DNA of 55,401 nucleotides from Reticulitermes lucifugus (Eukaryota > Arthropoda > Insecta > Blattodea > Rhinotermitidae), in NCBI GenBank assembly GCA_026260175.1, contig JAKCWW010000404.1, positions 52,757-108,157 on the forward strand. Reading direction: 5' to 3'. Positions within the stretch are counted from its first letter, which is position 1, and each line of letters starts with the position of its first letter. A model generated the notes under the pieces. It ran no database searches. It was not told the origin of the DNA and worked only from the letters and a program-made list of their open reading frames with translations. Both the position numbers and the translations under genes were made by a program. Below, in pieces: positions 50,201 to 54,840 of this stretch.

Positions 50201-51004
50201 TAACTTAATTTCTGGTGCAGGTCCTTGCTTGAAAAGTTAATAGTTACTGAGTCAAGAAACTTAATTCTTGGAGAGCAATACATGTTGATAATATTTCTCT
50301 GCTGGAACTACAAATTTTCAAATGCCTGCCATTGTACACTATGTACAGCCAATTCAATTGATTCCAGACCTTAACTCCATATTTCTCAAAGATCTGTTTT
50401 CTTAATGTATTTCCATCTACAACTACGTTTCCCATGTATCCCCTTCCTGCATTTCCCAACCAAGATAGTACACTAAATTGGCCATGCTATTTTACCTACC
50501 TTAACAGTCACATGCTAAAGAAACTAGCAACGGATTATAATATATACCAAATATATTTAACCTTTATCATCCTACGAGACAATATTCTGGTCTCTAAAAT
50601 GTACTGGCAAATAGCCTAGCATGCCATATGCTGGTCTCTTTGCTTTTAATTGATAGCAATTTAAATGGCCACAATAAGCCAGAAAAACTCAGGCTGTCAA
50701 GAGATACAATATTCATTTAAATTTGTCTCCTAAAGGTTGAGTGGCACACGTATGAAATTTCTGTAAAACAGCTTGCACTGACCTTGTTTATTGTAATAAG
50801 TTATAAACAACTATATAATGAGCCAAGAAATGTGTATATTGTACCCTTCATGGGTTGTCCCTCCCTGAAATTTTACCATGACAAACTGGTGACAATTTAA
50901 ATAAAAGAGACACTTTTGACAGTAATTTTATTTTTTTTTTTTTTATTTTAGAAAGGAAACATGCATCTGAATCCATCTCTTCCACTACCATGGCAGAATG
51001 GTGA
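11643..51004 (+). CDS. Class C GPCR with four tandem Venus flytrap domains (25 coding exons)
   Basis: Predicted plasma-membrane receptor of 2463 residues: signal peptide (about 1-28), Venus flytrap (VFT) 1 (about 35-490), VFT2 (about 571-1030), VFT3 (about 1089-1550), VFT4 (about 1583-2030), short Cys-bearing stalk, seven helices (about 2071-2326) and a 137-residue tail. Coding exons: 11643-11769, 13621-13773, 14946-15190, 16018-16497, 17438-17902, 20740-21411, 22158-22352, 25004-25263, 26503-26605, 26859-27037, 29494-29680, 31014-31355, 32432-33120, 33954-34155, 35472-35553, 36809-36954, 37973-38173, 38999-39287, 40061-40230, 41066-41462, 43626-44518, 45611-45900, 46408-46721, 47718-47975, 50952-51004. 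They total 7392 bases, all phases agree, and no internal stop was found. Class C hallmarks are the DTCG and DSCS segments after lobe-1 strands, NPWFPEFW in VFT3, CGARRFLPG at helix 3 and VPKVF in helix 7. The ligand is unknown. Family receptors dimerise and couple to G proteins; neither is shown here. No ortholog name is asserted. Confidence 0.88.
11917..12188 (+). repeat. 5'-truncated SINE with perfect 15-bp target duplication (family B)
   Basis: The duplication TGTACTAACACCTGT is at 11902-11916 and again at 12189-12203. The body has a B box (GTGGGTTCGATTCCCGATGG) and the GGGGGTAAAGGC...GGCCTGT tail shared with the copies at 28568-28881, 35690-35940 and 53706-53865. It lies in intron 1. Confidence 0.85.
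12204..13620. other. Rest of intron 1
   Basis: AT-rich intron with almost no CpG. An open frame of 142 codons at 12454-12882 has no recognisable domain, and its composition is that of the intron. Confidence 0.4.
13621..13773 (+). CDS. Exon 2: VFT1 lobe 1, first helix
   Basis: The acceptor is GCTATTGCAG and the donor GTATGT. It encodes VFGCGLPTQEGVVKFEAM and then NFLPDISIG, the usual pattern of a Cys-Gly loop, an (E)AM helix and an LPG-like strand that opens the class C flytrap. Phase 1 on both sides. Confidence 0.87.
13774..14945. other. Intron 2 with possible LINE fragment
   Basis: At about 14460-14520 the + strand reads AGPGEIQAELLKSSGPELL across a frame, resembling the KAPGPDGI.AELLK segment of LINE reverse transcriptases. 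At 14575-14610 there is an ISTVASTCKR-like continuation. Strongly decayed. Confidence 0.4.
14946..15190 (+). CDS. Exon 3: VFT1 lobe 1 with DTCGR motif
   Basis: The split codon restores Gly and reads GIHAFDTCGR, the conserved Asp-Thr-Cys of class C flytraps. The rest of lobe 1 follows. Where glutamate receptors carry a Ser/Thr-rich amino-acid-binding loop, this copy reads FPVMKLDPE. It ends in phase 0 at AEQKAK with donor GTAATG. Confidence 0.88.
15191..16017. other. Intron 3
   Basis: AT-rich intron. No repeat or RNA recognised. Confidence 0.4.
16018..16497 (+). CDS. Exon 4: VFT1 lobe 2
   Basis: The acceptor follows a long T tract (TTTTTTTTCCAG). It opens with AMIAMVKQLKWHHLVVVHG, equivalent to the helix and strand that begin lobe 2. 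It contains 160 codons, phase 0 on both sides, and ends RIRHIK with donor GTAAAT. Confidence 0.88.
16498..17437. other. Intron 4
   Basis: Carries the pogo-like MITE at 16711-16885 described separately. Otherwise plain AT-rich intron. Confidence 0.5.
16711..16885. mobile_element. MITE with pogo/Tigger-like termini
   Basis: The 23-base inverted termini are CAGTAGAACCCGGATAAGAA... on the left and ...TTCTTAACAGGGTTCTACTG on the right, with a few mismatches, flanked by TA on both sides. At 175 bases with no coding capacity, it fits a non-autonomous Tc1/mariner-pogo superfamily element. Confidence 0.8.
17438..17902 (+). CDS. Exon 5: end of VFT1
   Basis: 155 codons, phase 0 on both sides, acceptor ATTTCAG and donor GTCAGT. 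ENEWLWRYLQSQDC occupies the place of the NPWF.EFW..C segment of glutamate receptors, followed by a helix with AVSLMAQALQLAWEGAC, like their VYAMAHAL helix, and the closing strand LLLVEYVTSGQHR. It also fits as the hinge-crossing end of the domain. Confidence 0.85.
17903..20739. other. Intron 5
   Basis: A 2.8-kb intron. Ordinary CpG-poor sequence flanks the CpG-rich block at 18841-19680, which is listed separately. No coding sequence supported. Confidence 0.5.
18841..19680. promoter_or_regulatory. Intragenic CpG-rich island
   Basis: By hand count there are about 39 CpG in 840 bases, against roughly 10 in the preceding 940 and 6 in the following kilobase. It holds two near-identical TTACAATCGATCATAA(T/C)CGAT blocks at about 18854-18873 and 18911-18930. 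It may be an alternative promoter or enhancer, or a CpG-rich insertion too young to have lost its CpG. Confidence 0.4.
20740..21411 (+). CDS. Exon 6: linker 1 and VFT2 lobe 1
   Basis: 224 codons in phase 0, acceptor GTTTGCAG and donor GTATGT. Residues about 515-521 read CTGCGTC, a Cys cluster in the position where the cysteine-rich domain begins in glutamate receptors. VFT2 then starts at NLYIAAVFAVHEG, with QLEAFLWALHKVNAQ and LLIDTCGSR. It retains SLSTGQAA near the amino-acid-binding loop position. Confidence 0.9.
21412..22157. other. Intron 6
   Basis: AT-rich intron. A TAGAGCTTAATAGAGGAAGT to ATGAGGAGG stretch near 22010-22045 may be a LINE ORF2 remnant (compare 43170-43200), weakly. Confidence 0.3.
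22158..22352 (+). CDS. Exon 7: VFT2, start of lobe 2
   Basis: 65 codons, phase 0 on both sides. It encodes VVDVLKYLGWNYISVVYSPG, close to the GWNYVS segment of metabotropic receptors. The preceding intron sits at the same structural point and phase as those before exon 4 (VFT1) and exon 20 (VFT4). Confidence 0.88.
23885..23938. repeat. (ATT)n microsatellite
   Basis: About 17 perfect TTA/ATT units in intron 7. Confidence 0.95.
24723..24824. repeat. Long near-perfect hairpin in intron 7
   Basis: The 42-base arms at 24723-24764 and 24783-24824 are reverse complements with a single mismatch, separated by an 18-base loop (TATTGTCTATTGACTATT). The arms begin GAATCAAATTAAATAAATAG. Could be a fold-back element or a source of a small hairpin RNA. 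Confidence 0.9.
25004..25263 (+). CDS. Exon 8: VFT2 lobe 2
   Basis: Starts VSHFSASGMLSELVNQL and runs through GARAVLLWTFPEHTQALMQA (a lobe-2 strand and helix) to GGALVFR. CpG content is much higher than in neighbouring intron DNA. Ends in phase 2, donor GTAATG. Confidence 0.87.
25309..25990 (+). mobile_element. Degenerate hAT transposon remnant
   Basis: GGGGATGGGCAAACTGAAGT and CTCAATCCAGCCCTC resemble an hAT-type terminus. Downstream, broken frames read FQDFRKVESAIDLLTCPFSF, VEKVPDSL and FYRKTFLAFASTYFHENPI, similar to the C-terminal part of hAT transposase genes. Stops and frameshifts are numerous. It lies in intron 8. Confidence 0.5.
26121..26289. repeat. (TA)n microsatellite interrupted by an assembly gap
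   Basis: An AT dinucleotide tract lies on both sides of 50 Ns at 26205-26254, so the tract length is not known. Confidence 0.95.
26205..26254. other. Assembly gap (50 N)
   Basis: Exactly 50 Ns inside the TA tract of intron 8; no exon is affected. Confidence 0.98.
26503..26605 (+). CDS. Exon 9: VFT2, NPWL segment
   Basis: A short exon (103 bases) with acceptor GGGTTTTCAG and donor GTAAGC. It completes an Arg codon and ends KENRNPWLIKYYQK, the counterpart of NPWF.EFW in other class C receptors. The phase 2 to phase 0 transition fits both neighbours. Confidence 0.85.
26859..27037 (+). CDS. Exon 10: VFT2, C-terminal helices
   Basis: Encodes IMCDDPACKLLLEMG and then TVQAVYSLGAALEATVYQLC, matching the helix that carries V.DAVYAMAHAL in glutamate receptors. 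Ends in phase 2, donor GTCAGT. Confidence 0.87.
27038..29493. other. Intron 10
   Basis: A 2.46-kb intron with a dispersed-repeat block at about 27180-27350 (AGAAGACTCAAGTCTTCATT and CTGTGAGAACCTCAAATCTG), another related block near 28060-28110, and the SINE at 28568-28881. Confidence 0.5.
28568..28881 (+). repeat. tRNA-derived SINE copy (family B)
   Basis: The head GGATAGTGTAGTTGGTTTAG contains an A-box-like segment and is followed by CTAGCAGGGTCAGGAGA. The tail (CCCAGCCTCCTATTAAAAGG, then CCTCCACCCTTCATATGCC) matches the copies at 35690-35940 and at the right window edge. Confidence 0.7.
29494..29680 (+). CDS. Exon 11: VFT2 final strands
   Basis: The acceptor is TTTCTGTTTCAG and the donor GTGAGT. 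It contains HFRFTNLGTGSVPVEILNL, the F..NG.......Y.I.N pattern at the end of class C flytraps, and ends DIHFDR, which joins to VGLFLDN in exon 12. Confidence 0.87.
29681..31013. other. Intron 11 with a decayed SINE
   Basis: At 30238-30390, minus strand, there is a family-D-like SINE remnant (GGAGAGACTGAAGAAAACCA on the + strand). An open frame at 30677-30915 has a plausible acceptor, but its phase would require abandoning the good GTGAGT donor at 29681. Confidence 0.45.
31014..31355 (+). CDS. Exon 12: linker 2 and start of VFT3
   Basis: 114 codons in phase 0. Begins VGLFLDNKLR, the closing strand of VFT2. A Cys cluster follows (SSQCSAHSNCPQC, residues about 1054-1065) in the same place as linker 1. 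VFT3 opens with GVVLYIAATLNVHEASRNP and IEQLEAFLWAIDQ, clearly similar to VFT2 in exon 6. Confidence 0.9.
31356..32431. other. Intron 12 with LINE ORF2 remnant
   Basis: From about 31990 to 32370 the + strand keeps GTGGAGAAAATTACATAATC (WRKLHN) and the GATCAAATCAGGGAGGAT block shared with 43220-43250, ending TTCTGCTCCATGGAATTTGT. This is a decayed 3' end of the same LINE family as 43110-43520. Confidence 0.5.
32432..33120 (+). CDS. Exon 13: VFT3, most of both lobes
   Basis: The longest uninterrupted flytrap exon (689 bases). Contains LAAIALDTCGSF, a GGDTELAGSVTDAVSHLG loop-helix, VLAPQAGGP in place of a Ser/Thr binding loop, then LLHHLQWHCFSVIYHQD (lobe 2) and RVVVLMLPRERVQLIFR. It lacks the lobe-crossing intron present in the other three copies. 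Ends in phase 2 at NFDY(S). Confidence 0.92.
33121..33953 (+). other. Intron 13 with SINE remnant and ATGT repeat
   Basis: A family-D SINE remnant at about 33262-33400 (GTTCAAATCTGGGACATGTC as B box, TTTTTCCATGGCTTTTAAA in the body). A (GTAT)n microsatellite at 33796-33831. Confidence 0.55.
33954..34155 (+). CDS. Exon 14: VFT3 with NPWFPEFW motif
   Basis: The acceptor is CCTTTTTTAG and the donor GTAAGA. Encodes ELSGSIVLQPKAGKVPEFER, then SWNPWFPEFWSNVFHC, the best match in the gene to the class C signature NPWF.EFW...F.C. Confidence 0.92.
34156..35471. other. Intron 14
   Basis: AT-rich intron; a block near 34485-34520 (GTTTGGACCTCTACAAGGTC) resembles 37648-37690 and may be part of an unnamed dispersed repeat. 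Confidence 0.35.
35472..35553 (+). CDS. Exon 15: VFT3 helix
   Basis: A small 82-base exon encoding VVNTINAVLAVSHSLGTVRR, equal to the V.DAVYA.AHAL helix, then ELCP. Phase 0 to phase 1; acceptor TTGTTTTCAG, donor GTAAGT. Confidence 0.9.
35690..35940 (+). repeat. tRNA-derived SINE copy with 13-bp target duplication (family B)
   Basis: The head TGGCAACCAGGATAGCATAG and the GCTACAGGCTGGGTGATTCA region correspond to the copy at the right window edge. The flanking repeats ATTTATTCATATG (35677-35689) and ATTTATTCTTATG (35941-35953) differ at one base. It lies in intron 15. Confidence 0.8.
36299..36463. mobile_element. hAT-like MITE
   Basis: The left terminus CAGGGATGCATAAATTCC and the right terminus GGAAAATTTGTGCACCCCTG are imperfect inverted repeats. 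The 8-base flanks CTATAGAC and CCATAGAC differ at one base, as expected of an old hAT-type target duplication. 165 bases, non-coding, in intron 15. Confidence 0.75.
36809..36954 (+). CDS. Exon 16: VFT3, GIC..M segment
   Basis: The split codon gives Asp, making ELCPDGGICKAMQDI, as in the LCP....LC..M stretch of glutamate receptors. FVGVGLNAVAFSDSGEN follows, the final lobe strand with the F..NG-like turn. Ends in phase 0, donor GTAAAG. Confidence 0.9.
36955..37972. other. Intron 16
   Basis: About 1 kb of AT-rich intron. A possible dispersed-repeat block at 37640-37700 (CCTGTTTTGGCCATGCATTT). Nothing else recognised. Confidence 0.35.
37973..38173 (+). CDS. Exon 17: VFT3 end and linker 3
   Basis: 67 codons in phase 0. 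Encodes TPVSVGYINAAGKVQLDL, the last strands of VFT3, and a linker with a single Cys pattern (HSQCQG), shorter than linkers 1 and 2. Donor GTATGT. Confidence 0.88.
38268..38373. repeat. Imperfect hairpin in intron 17
   Basis: The left arm 38268-38315 (ACAATTTTGAGACAATTCAG, GGTCTCATCTTTATGGGTCA) pairs imperfectly with 38323-38373 (GACTTTTGACCATGGAAAAT, GAGACCAACAGATTGTCCCA) around a 7-base loop. Size and bulges resemble a precursor microRNA, but a fold-back element is equally possible. Confidence 0.6.
38500..38945 (+). pseudogene. LINE ORF2 remnant in intron 17
   Basis: The + strand includes AAAGAGACCACTTGGGAGAG followed by CTAAG...GAGGATAATATTAGA (KRPLGRAK....EDNIR), the usual end-region motif of insect LINE ORF2, and ends in an AGGAATTCTTGATGAACCAG tail. 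Disrupted throughout. Confidence 0.5.
38999..39287 (+). CDS. Exon 18: VFT4 lobe 1
   Basis: Opens KYKLSLLGVAPVHQQGVGHF, with SCGKLHPTAMLHIAALHYAL and LPGIELGLILFDSCSR, a full class C flytrap opening with Asp-Ser-Cys in place of Asp-Thr-Cys. The donor GTATGT at 39288 gives phase 1, as exon 19 requires. An upstream GTGATG at 39275 would break the frame and was not chosen. Confidence 0.9.
39288..40060. other. Intron 18
   Basis: AT-rich intron with no confidently recognised element. Confidence 0.35.
40061..40230 (+). CDS. Exon 19: VFT4, rest of lobe 1
   Basis: Acceptor TTCTTCGCAG. Encodes DIVAAVLLDSTAAEAVTPLL and APVVAPLEAFA, the strand-helix and the degenerate binding-loop position. The donor GTGAGC at 40231 gives phase 0. 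An alternative GTAAGG at 40225 leaves the wrong phase for exon 20. Confidence 0.85.
40231..41065. other. Intron 19
   Basis: AT-rich. A T/C-rich stretch at 40310-40700 may be an antisense copy of an unnamed repeat. No gene supported. Confidence 0.3.
41066..41462 (+). CDS. Exon 20: VFT4 lobe 2
   Basis: Opens ESSLLRQNLAQAIMSVARAT, then HSIVLIHGTAAWAELLNQQL, the lobe-2 helix and strand. TMAVLLLEDPEEIRAFLEVC follows, then a strand GLVFLTVLHPW. Phase 0 to phase 1; acceptor CTGCTTCAG, donor GTAATT. Confidence 0.88.
41879..41910. repeat. Perfect 15-bp-arm palindrome
   Basis: ACAAACCAGATGGCA, a two-base spacer TG, then TGCCATCTGGTTTGT. The arms are exact reverse complements. It lies in intron 20. 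Confidence 0.95.
43110..43520 (+). pseudogene. LINE ORF2 C-terminal remnant
   Basis: The + strand contains GAGAAAATTGCATAATGAGG (W/RKLHNEE), then IKEDGMGGAHGMHRREANAH and RILVGMPEG. It continues to GGSGLDLFGPR and a GAATTCTGCTGTGTGGAATT tail. This matches the pattern IK.RRM.WAGH.ARMGE.RNAHRILVG.PEG common at the end of cockroach and termite LINE ORF2. Frames are broken. Confidence 0.7.
43626..44518 (+). CDS. Exon 21: end of VFT4, stalk, helices 1-3
   Basis: 893 bases. PATWFQEFQTLYG replaces NPWF.EFW at the end of VFT4. The membrane-proximal stalk has only a few Cys (CGSLF, SECF, YCSGNNCTVC) rather than the nine-Cys domain of glutamate receptors. Helix 1 is about residues 2071-2098 (from QYPWAAALGG), helix 2 about 2108-2131, and helix 3 follows TCGARRFLPG, with the Cys expected to bond to extracellular loop 2. 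Donor GTAAAA. Confidence 0.93.
44565..44798 (-). repeat. tRNA-derived SINE copy (family A) containing an assembly gap
   Basis: The minus strand head GCCGATCCCAGTGGCCGTGC and B box GTGGGTTCGAATCCCACCGG. Flanked by TTACTTGC at 44556-44563 and 44799-44806, a probable 8-base target duplication. It lies in intron 21 between helices 3 and 4, and 50 Ns replace part of the body. Confidence 0.75.
44636..44685. other. Assembly gap (50 N)
   Basis: 50 Ns inside the SINE of intron 21. Exons 21 and 22 are unaffected. Confidence 0.98.
44807..45610. other. Rest of intron 21
   Basis: A stretch at 44925-45015 resembles a decayed SINE tail (CACTTCAGCTACCTTTACCC, CCTCCACC). No gene recognised. Confidence 0.35.
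45611..45900 (+). CDS. Exon 22: helices 4 and 5
   Basis: Begins VFMTWQLHSS, the end of helix 3 and loop 2, where glutamate receptors have KTNR; that motif is absent. Helix 4 spans about residues 2182-2206. The extracellular loop contains LWRCYP, with the partner Cys. Helix 5 spans about 2231-2255. Phase 0 to phase 2; donor GTAAGC. Confidence 0.92.
45901..46407. other. Intron 22
   Basis: Plain AT-rich intron; no element recognised. Confidence 0.4.
46408..46721 (+). CDS. Exon 23: helices 6 and 7
   Basis: FSYEARWILLAS is the loop-3 to helix-6 entry (E-A-R/K-x-I in the family). FTFWGIVTVAMI lies in helix 6 and LLLCLYVPKVFLY in helix 7, retaining the VPKV core with Phe where many class C receptors have Tyr. 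Acceptor TTTAAATCTAG, donor GTAAGA, phase 1 at the end. Confidence 0.93.
46722..47717. other. Intron 23
   Basis: About 1 kb, AT-rich, with a short CATC/ATCC repeat at 47210-47226. No gene recognised. Confidence 0.4.
47718..47975 (+). CDS. Exon 24: cytoplasmic tail
   Basis: Reads FIPPPPIINMELPQLEDDN and then a Ser/Asp/Glu-rich tail (SSSSKDNLDEGDDELGEHC). No PPxxF Homer site is seen. The donor GTAAGT at 47976 is strong. If the intron were retained, the frame would run on to a stop ending at 48013. Confidence 0.82.
47976..50951. other. Intron 24
   Basis: The longest intron (about 3 kb). A dispersed-repeat block at 49720-49870 reads, on the minus strand, VFWNMKPCSLLDMYQPF, similar to a widespread insect repeat (VFWD.APCSL). 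An 83-codon minus-strand frame at 49409-49660 has no recognisable domain. Confidence 0.45.
50952..51004 (+). CDS. Exon 25: last coding exon and stop
   Basis: After a very long T tract ending TTTTATTTTAG, phase 1 gives ERKHASESISSTTMAEW and TGA at 51002-51004. A consensus donor (ATG|GTGAGT) starts at 51007, two bases past the stop, so a further 3' UTR exon is likely. One candidate acceptor is TTCCTTTTTCAG ending at 53478. This exon is short and rests only on frame and splice sites. Confidence 0.55.
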
Positions 51005-53705
51005 TGGTGAGTAGCTTGTATCTTCAGTAGTTTCACTGTCCATATAATGCTGTGTGTTCTTTATGTCACACAGATGCTATTAATATACAGTAATGAACAC
51101 AGCTTGGAAAAATACGGTGACACACTTGCCTGAGTTAAGCTGATTCTGCAAGCTCCTGAACATAAATCATAATGCATCATTCACAGTGAGTAAATTCACT
51201 GCTTAATGACTCTCAACAGCTGTCTTCTTGTGGCATATGAAACTTCTGCCCAGAAACAAACTGCAATTAAACTAAAAACTAGAAATAGTTATTTATTCTA
51301 TAAATAATTTTTGCTCAGGTTTAAGTTCACAAATTCAGTGGTAACAAAGGCCCCACCAATTTGTAGTTTAATAAAGAAAGGAAACTTTTTTCCCAGAGGA
51401 TTCCATTTCTATTATCTGCTTTTTATTCCATTTCTTTCTTCAAATAGCTTTTATACATAAGAATTTCATTTTATAAAAAATCATTGATAAACTTGTCACA
51501 ATACTTTTATAGATGGGCTCTTCTGATATCTTAAAGAGCATATGCTGAATATTCTTCCGTCCAGTGCTAACATCATTATCATAAGATTGTGGTTTCGTGG
51601 GTTATGACACCACACAGTCTGGTAGGTTTTACCAACATTTCAAAGAACCTGATGCCTACATCCTAAAGGCCAGATGCAGGCAGTAGATTTATTAAGCTGT
51701 TGGAAACCACCTATCAGAAGACATGGTACAATAACCAAAGAAAACCACAAGCCAAATTTTCAAACTTCTTGAACTAACGACAGAACGGAATTCTTCTTGA
51801 TATGCTATCAGTTGCTCTGCTCATCAAGAAATTCTCCATTAATAGAACACAGTACAAATTATGGAGCTCCTCCATTTCTAATTTTCTCCATCCTCATTTT
51901 ACTTCCTCCATATCATGACCATGAAAACCTCAAATGTTATAAATTTTCTTAAATAGGTATAAAATGGTTTGGCAGTGCAATGGTAAAACTCTTATGTGCA
52001 GAGAAGGTAACTGTTTAAAGGCAAAAAACACTCTTTTGACCGGTGAGTAGAACTTGAGATAAATTTTCATGCCCAGGTGATGAATATATTTTTAATAATA
52101 TAGAATAAATTTCCTGACTGTGTTAATTTTATGATTCTGGTATAACATAAACTTGTAGGCTGCCGTGTAACCATTTGCTCAGCATCAATAAATAAAATTC
52201 TTGCCCTTTTTTTTTACATATGATGTATAGCAAAACAAAAGACACCATATTTTTTGTCATTGTTTGACTACATGAAAAAGGAAGCACTAGATCACACTCA
52301 ATGGAGAACTCGCTTTGGAAGAGGCTACGGACCTGTCGTAAGACAGACTACAGAATGAATGTTTGACTACATACTGCAATATATAGTTGCAGAATTGTCC
52401 AGTAGATGGCACTAAGTTATGTGAACATGTAATGCAGTGTGTGCCTAGGATTCTACTGCATGTGCACCGCAATGTTGTTTTGCTTGTGGTTTCATGTTTC
52501 AAGAATTGCCAGTTTTTACAAGATAATTTTACCTGTCTCTCTCTCTCTTATGTTGGAAGTAAATTAACTTAAAAGCCCAGCCTGGCACGGGTTATTCTGT
52601 AAGTAAATCTGGCCATGAAATGGTTATTACTATTGGCTTATCAACCAAGTTAACCAGTGTCTGACCCCATACACACACACGCGCGTGCGCGCATGCACAA
52701 ATGATTAGCTAAAATTAACAGTATAATTTTGTTACATTTTAATATTCCCCCTTTTTCCTTTCTTTCTTTCCATATTTATGTTGTTTACATTTCTAGTGCC
52801 CCTAAGTAACACTACACACATTTTATTGTGCATGAAAATATTTGAACTTGCAACCTTCTTAATGAAATGCAGAGTTTATACTGCTGTTGTATTGATTTGC
52901 TTACATTTTAACAAATTTCCACTGATATAGCTTGTAACTCATCTGTTCTTCGGTGTTACTGGGTTTATGTTCTACATTTTCCTTACAGACCTCCACACAG
53001 AGAAATGAGTGACATCTGTCTTAACTTAATTTTCCAAACTGTTGATGTTTTTAGACACGTCATAAATAGACAATACCACCAAACACAACAGTGCTATATA
53101 ATTTAATTCATTAAAACATTTATCCCTGAACTAGTCTCTTCCAGCAAGCACTCATTGTCAGGGGAATCCTGTATCAAAGTGCTGTATGATAACATGCATT
53201 AAAGTTTGTAGTGCAGTACAGACAGAATTGAAAATTTATGTATGACTGATAATGTGGTAGAGTTATTTATGCAGTAAAATATTGTATAGTGTGTACCATA
53301 ACCATAGGTTGATTTAGCTGGCTATACATTCATAGCCCACAGTGTTACACTGGATATTACAGAAATCCTAACATTGTTGTGCGAAATTGTGCGGGAAGCT
53401 GTTCTTTTTAACTTGTGTATTAGAGTTGTCTTTCTCCATGATTTTCTTCTAATATAGTCCATAATGTTCCTTTTTCAGATGGAACATTAGACTCGTGAAT
53501 TAGAAGAAATAATCAGGGAATCTGTGATAAACTGCATATTGACATATGCTGCTGAGTTCGTCTTGTGATGTGCAAGCAACATGTAACTGGAACGGAAGAG
53601 CCTGCTGCTGACTACGCGCTGCAGATACAAGGCAGAGGGATACGAATTTTTCCTGTAATCATACCCTCATGAATGGATTATTAGCCATCTGTACTATTTA
53701 ATTTT
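51005..53705. other. Downstream sequence, probable 3' UTR intron and exon
   Basis: No coding sequence supported. CpG stays rare, as in the gene body, until about 53560, which suggests the region is still transcribed. A dispersed-repeat block lies at 51592-51700 (GTTATGACACCACACAGTCT). A CA/CG alternating tract is at 52671-52695. Confidence 0.35.
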
Positions 53706-53865
53706 TACAGTGGGTACCGGGTCTCTTTCCCAGAAGTAAAGCAGCCACGGTGTGGTGTTAACCCCCCCCCGCACTCAGCTAGTGCTGAGGTTTAAGAAGG
53801 GTAGAGCTCTACCTCTCCCCCCCCCCTGTGCCTTCATGGCATGTTACAAAGAGGACTTTACTTTG
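53706..53865 (+). repeat. 5'-truncated SINE with perfect 12-bp target duplication (family B)
   Basis: CTATTTAATTTT occurs at 53694-53705 and 53866-53877. Between them is only the 3' body of the SINE (GGGTACCGGGTCTCTTTCCC to CCTTCATGGCATGTTACAAA), including two C runs. Confidence 0.85.
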
Positions 53866-54520
53866 CTATTTAATTTTGCATTTATTGTGGTTGAAGTTCT
53901 TATTCATGAGGTAAAAGCAGGAGTGAAGGCGTAGAGGAAAGTTCCTCATCTATGAACTCCCTGCTGGAATCCACTGCAGTTTAATTAATGTTGCAACTGT
54001 AACATGAGTACAGAAGTCTTAAAATGTGGACACATTTTGTACTCAGTATTACAGAGCTTCTGACATACCTCAGAAGTAGACCTCTAAAACCCAGACGTCT
54101 TATAGGATTAAAGAACTATAAACACTTACATTCCTTTTGTTACAGGACATCTGATTTATATCTTAATCTCCACTATTTCCAGTATGCATTCAATGAAGAC
54201 TGTCTTGTGGGATATGATGATGTGTCAATTGTTAAATAGTTACTGACAGTTTAGAAAAGATTGCTGTCTCCATCTTCTGGTTCTAAGGACTCCTCCAAAG
54301 TATGGGTACTATTTACCAGTCAATATGCTGCCCTACTTCATAAGACTTGAGTTCTCATATTACTAATAGAATACATTGACTAAAGACCTTATATGAATGA
54401 GATGTCTTTGTATCTAGTGTAAGGCATAGTTACTTTGCTTGTAACTAATTTTATAAGCACTAGACATAAGCCATAAATACTGTTGGAAAGATAAGATAAA
54501 TATGTACAAAATATTGGTGT

Positions 54521-54526
54521 AAATAA
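54521..54526 (+). terminator. Candidate polyadenylation signal
   Basis: An AATAAA hexamer near 54521-54526 lies downstream of the candidate 3' UTR acceptor at 53478. Several other AATAAA hexamers occur in this AT-rich stretch, so the choice is weak. Confidence 0.2.
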
Positions 54527-54619
54527 AAGCCTACAAAATTTGACTTAAAGCCCTTCTTGCCAAGAACTAAAAATGTAACTGTCTAAAGTGTTGTTCAGAA
54601 GACCTGAAAGAACAGGATT

Positions 54620-54840
54620 ACACACATTCTTAACCTTGAAATTAGGTGGCAAGGCGTGCTCAGCTTCAAACCCCAATCACATTACTCGCACAGGAAGATC
54701 TTTCCATAGGACAGGTTAAGAGGGTGGGTGAGCTCTGCAGCCATATCTGAACCCTACAGTCATGAAGAGAAGAATTCCTATCCATGTCAGGAATCAAACC
54801 CTGTTAGCCCAGCCCATGGCTGAGTCACAGTACTGGCTTT
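54620..54840 (-). repeat. Probable SINE copy
   Basis: The minus strand has GGGTTTGATTCCTGACATGG, a B-box-like segment, preceded by GACTCAGCCATGGGCTGGGC. The body matches no other copy here closely. Confidence 0.45.
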
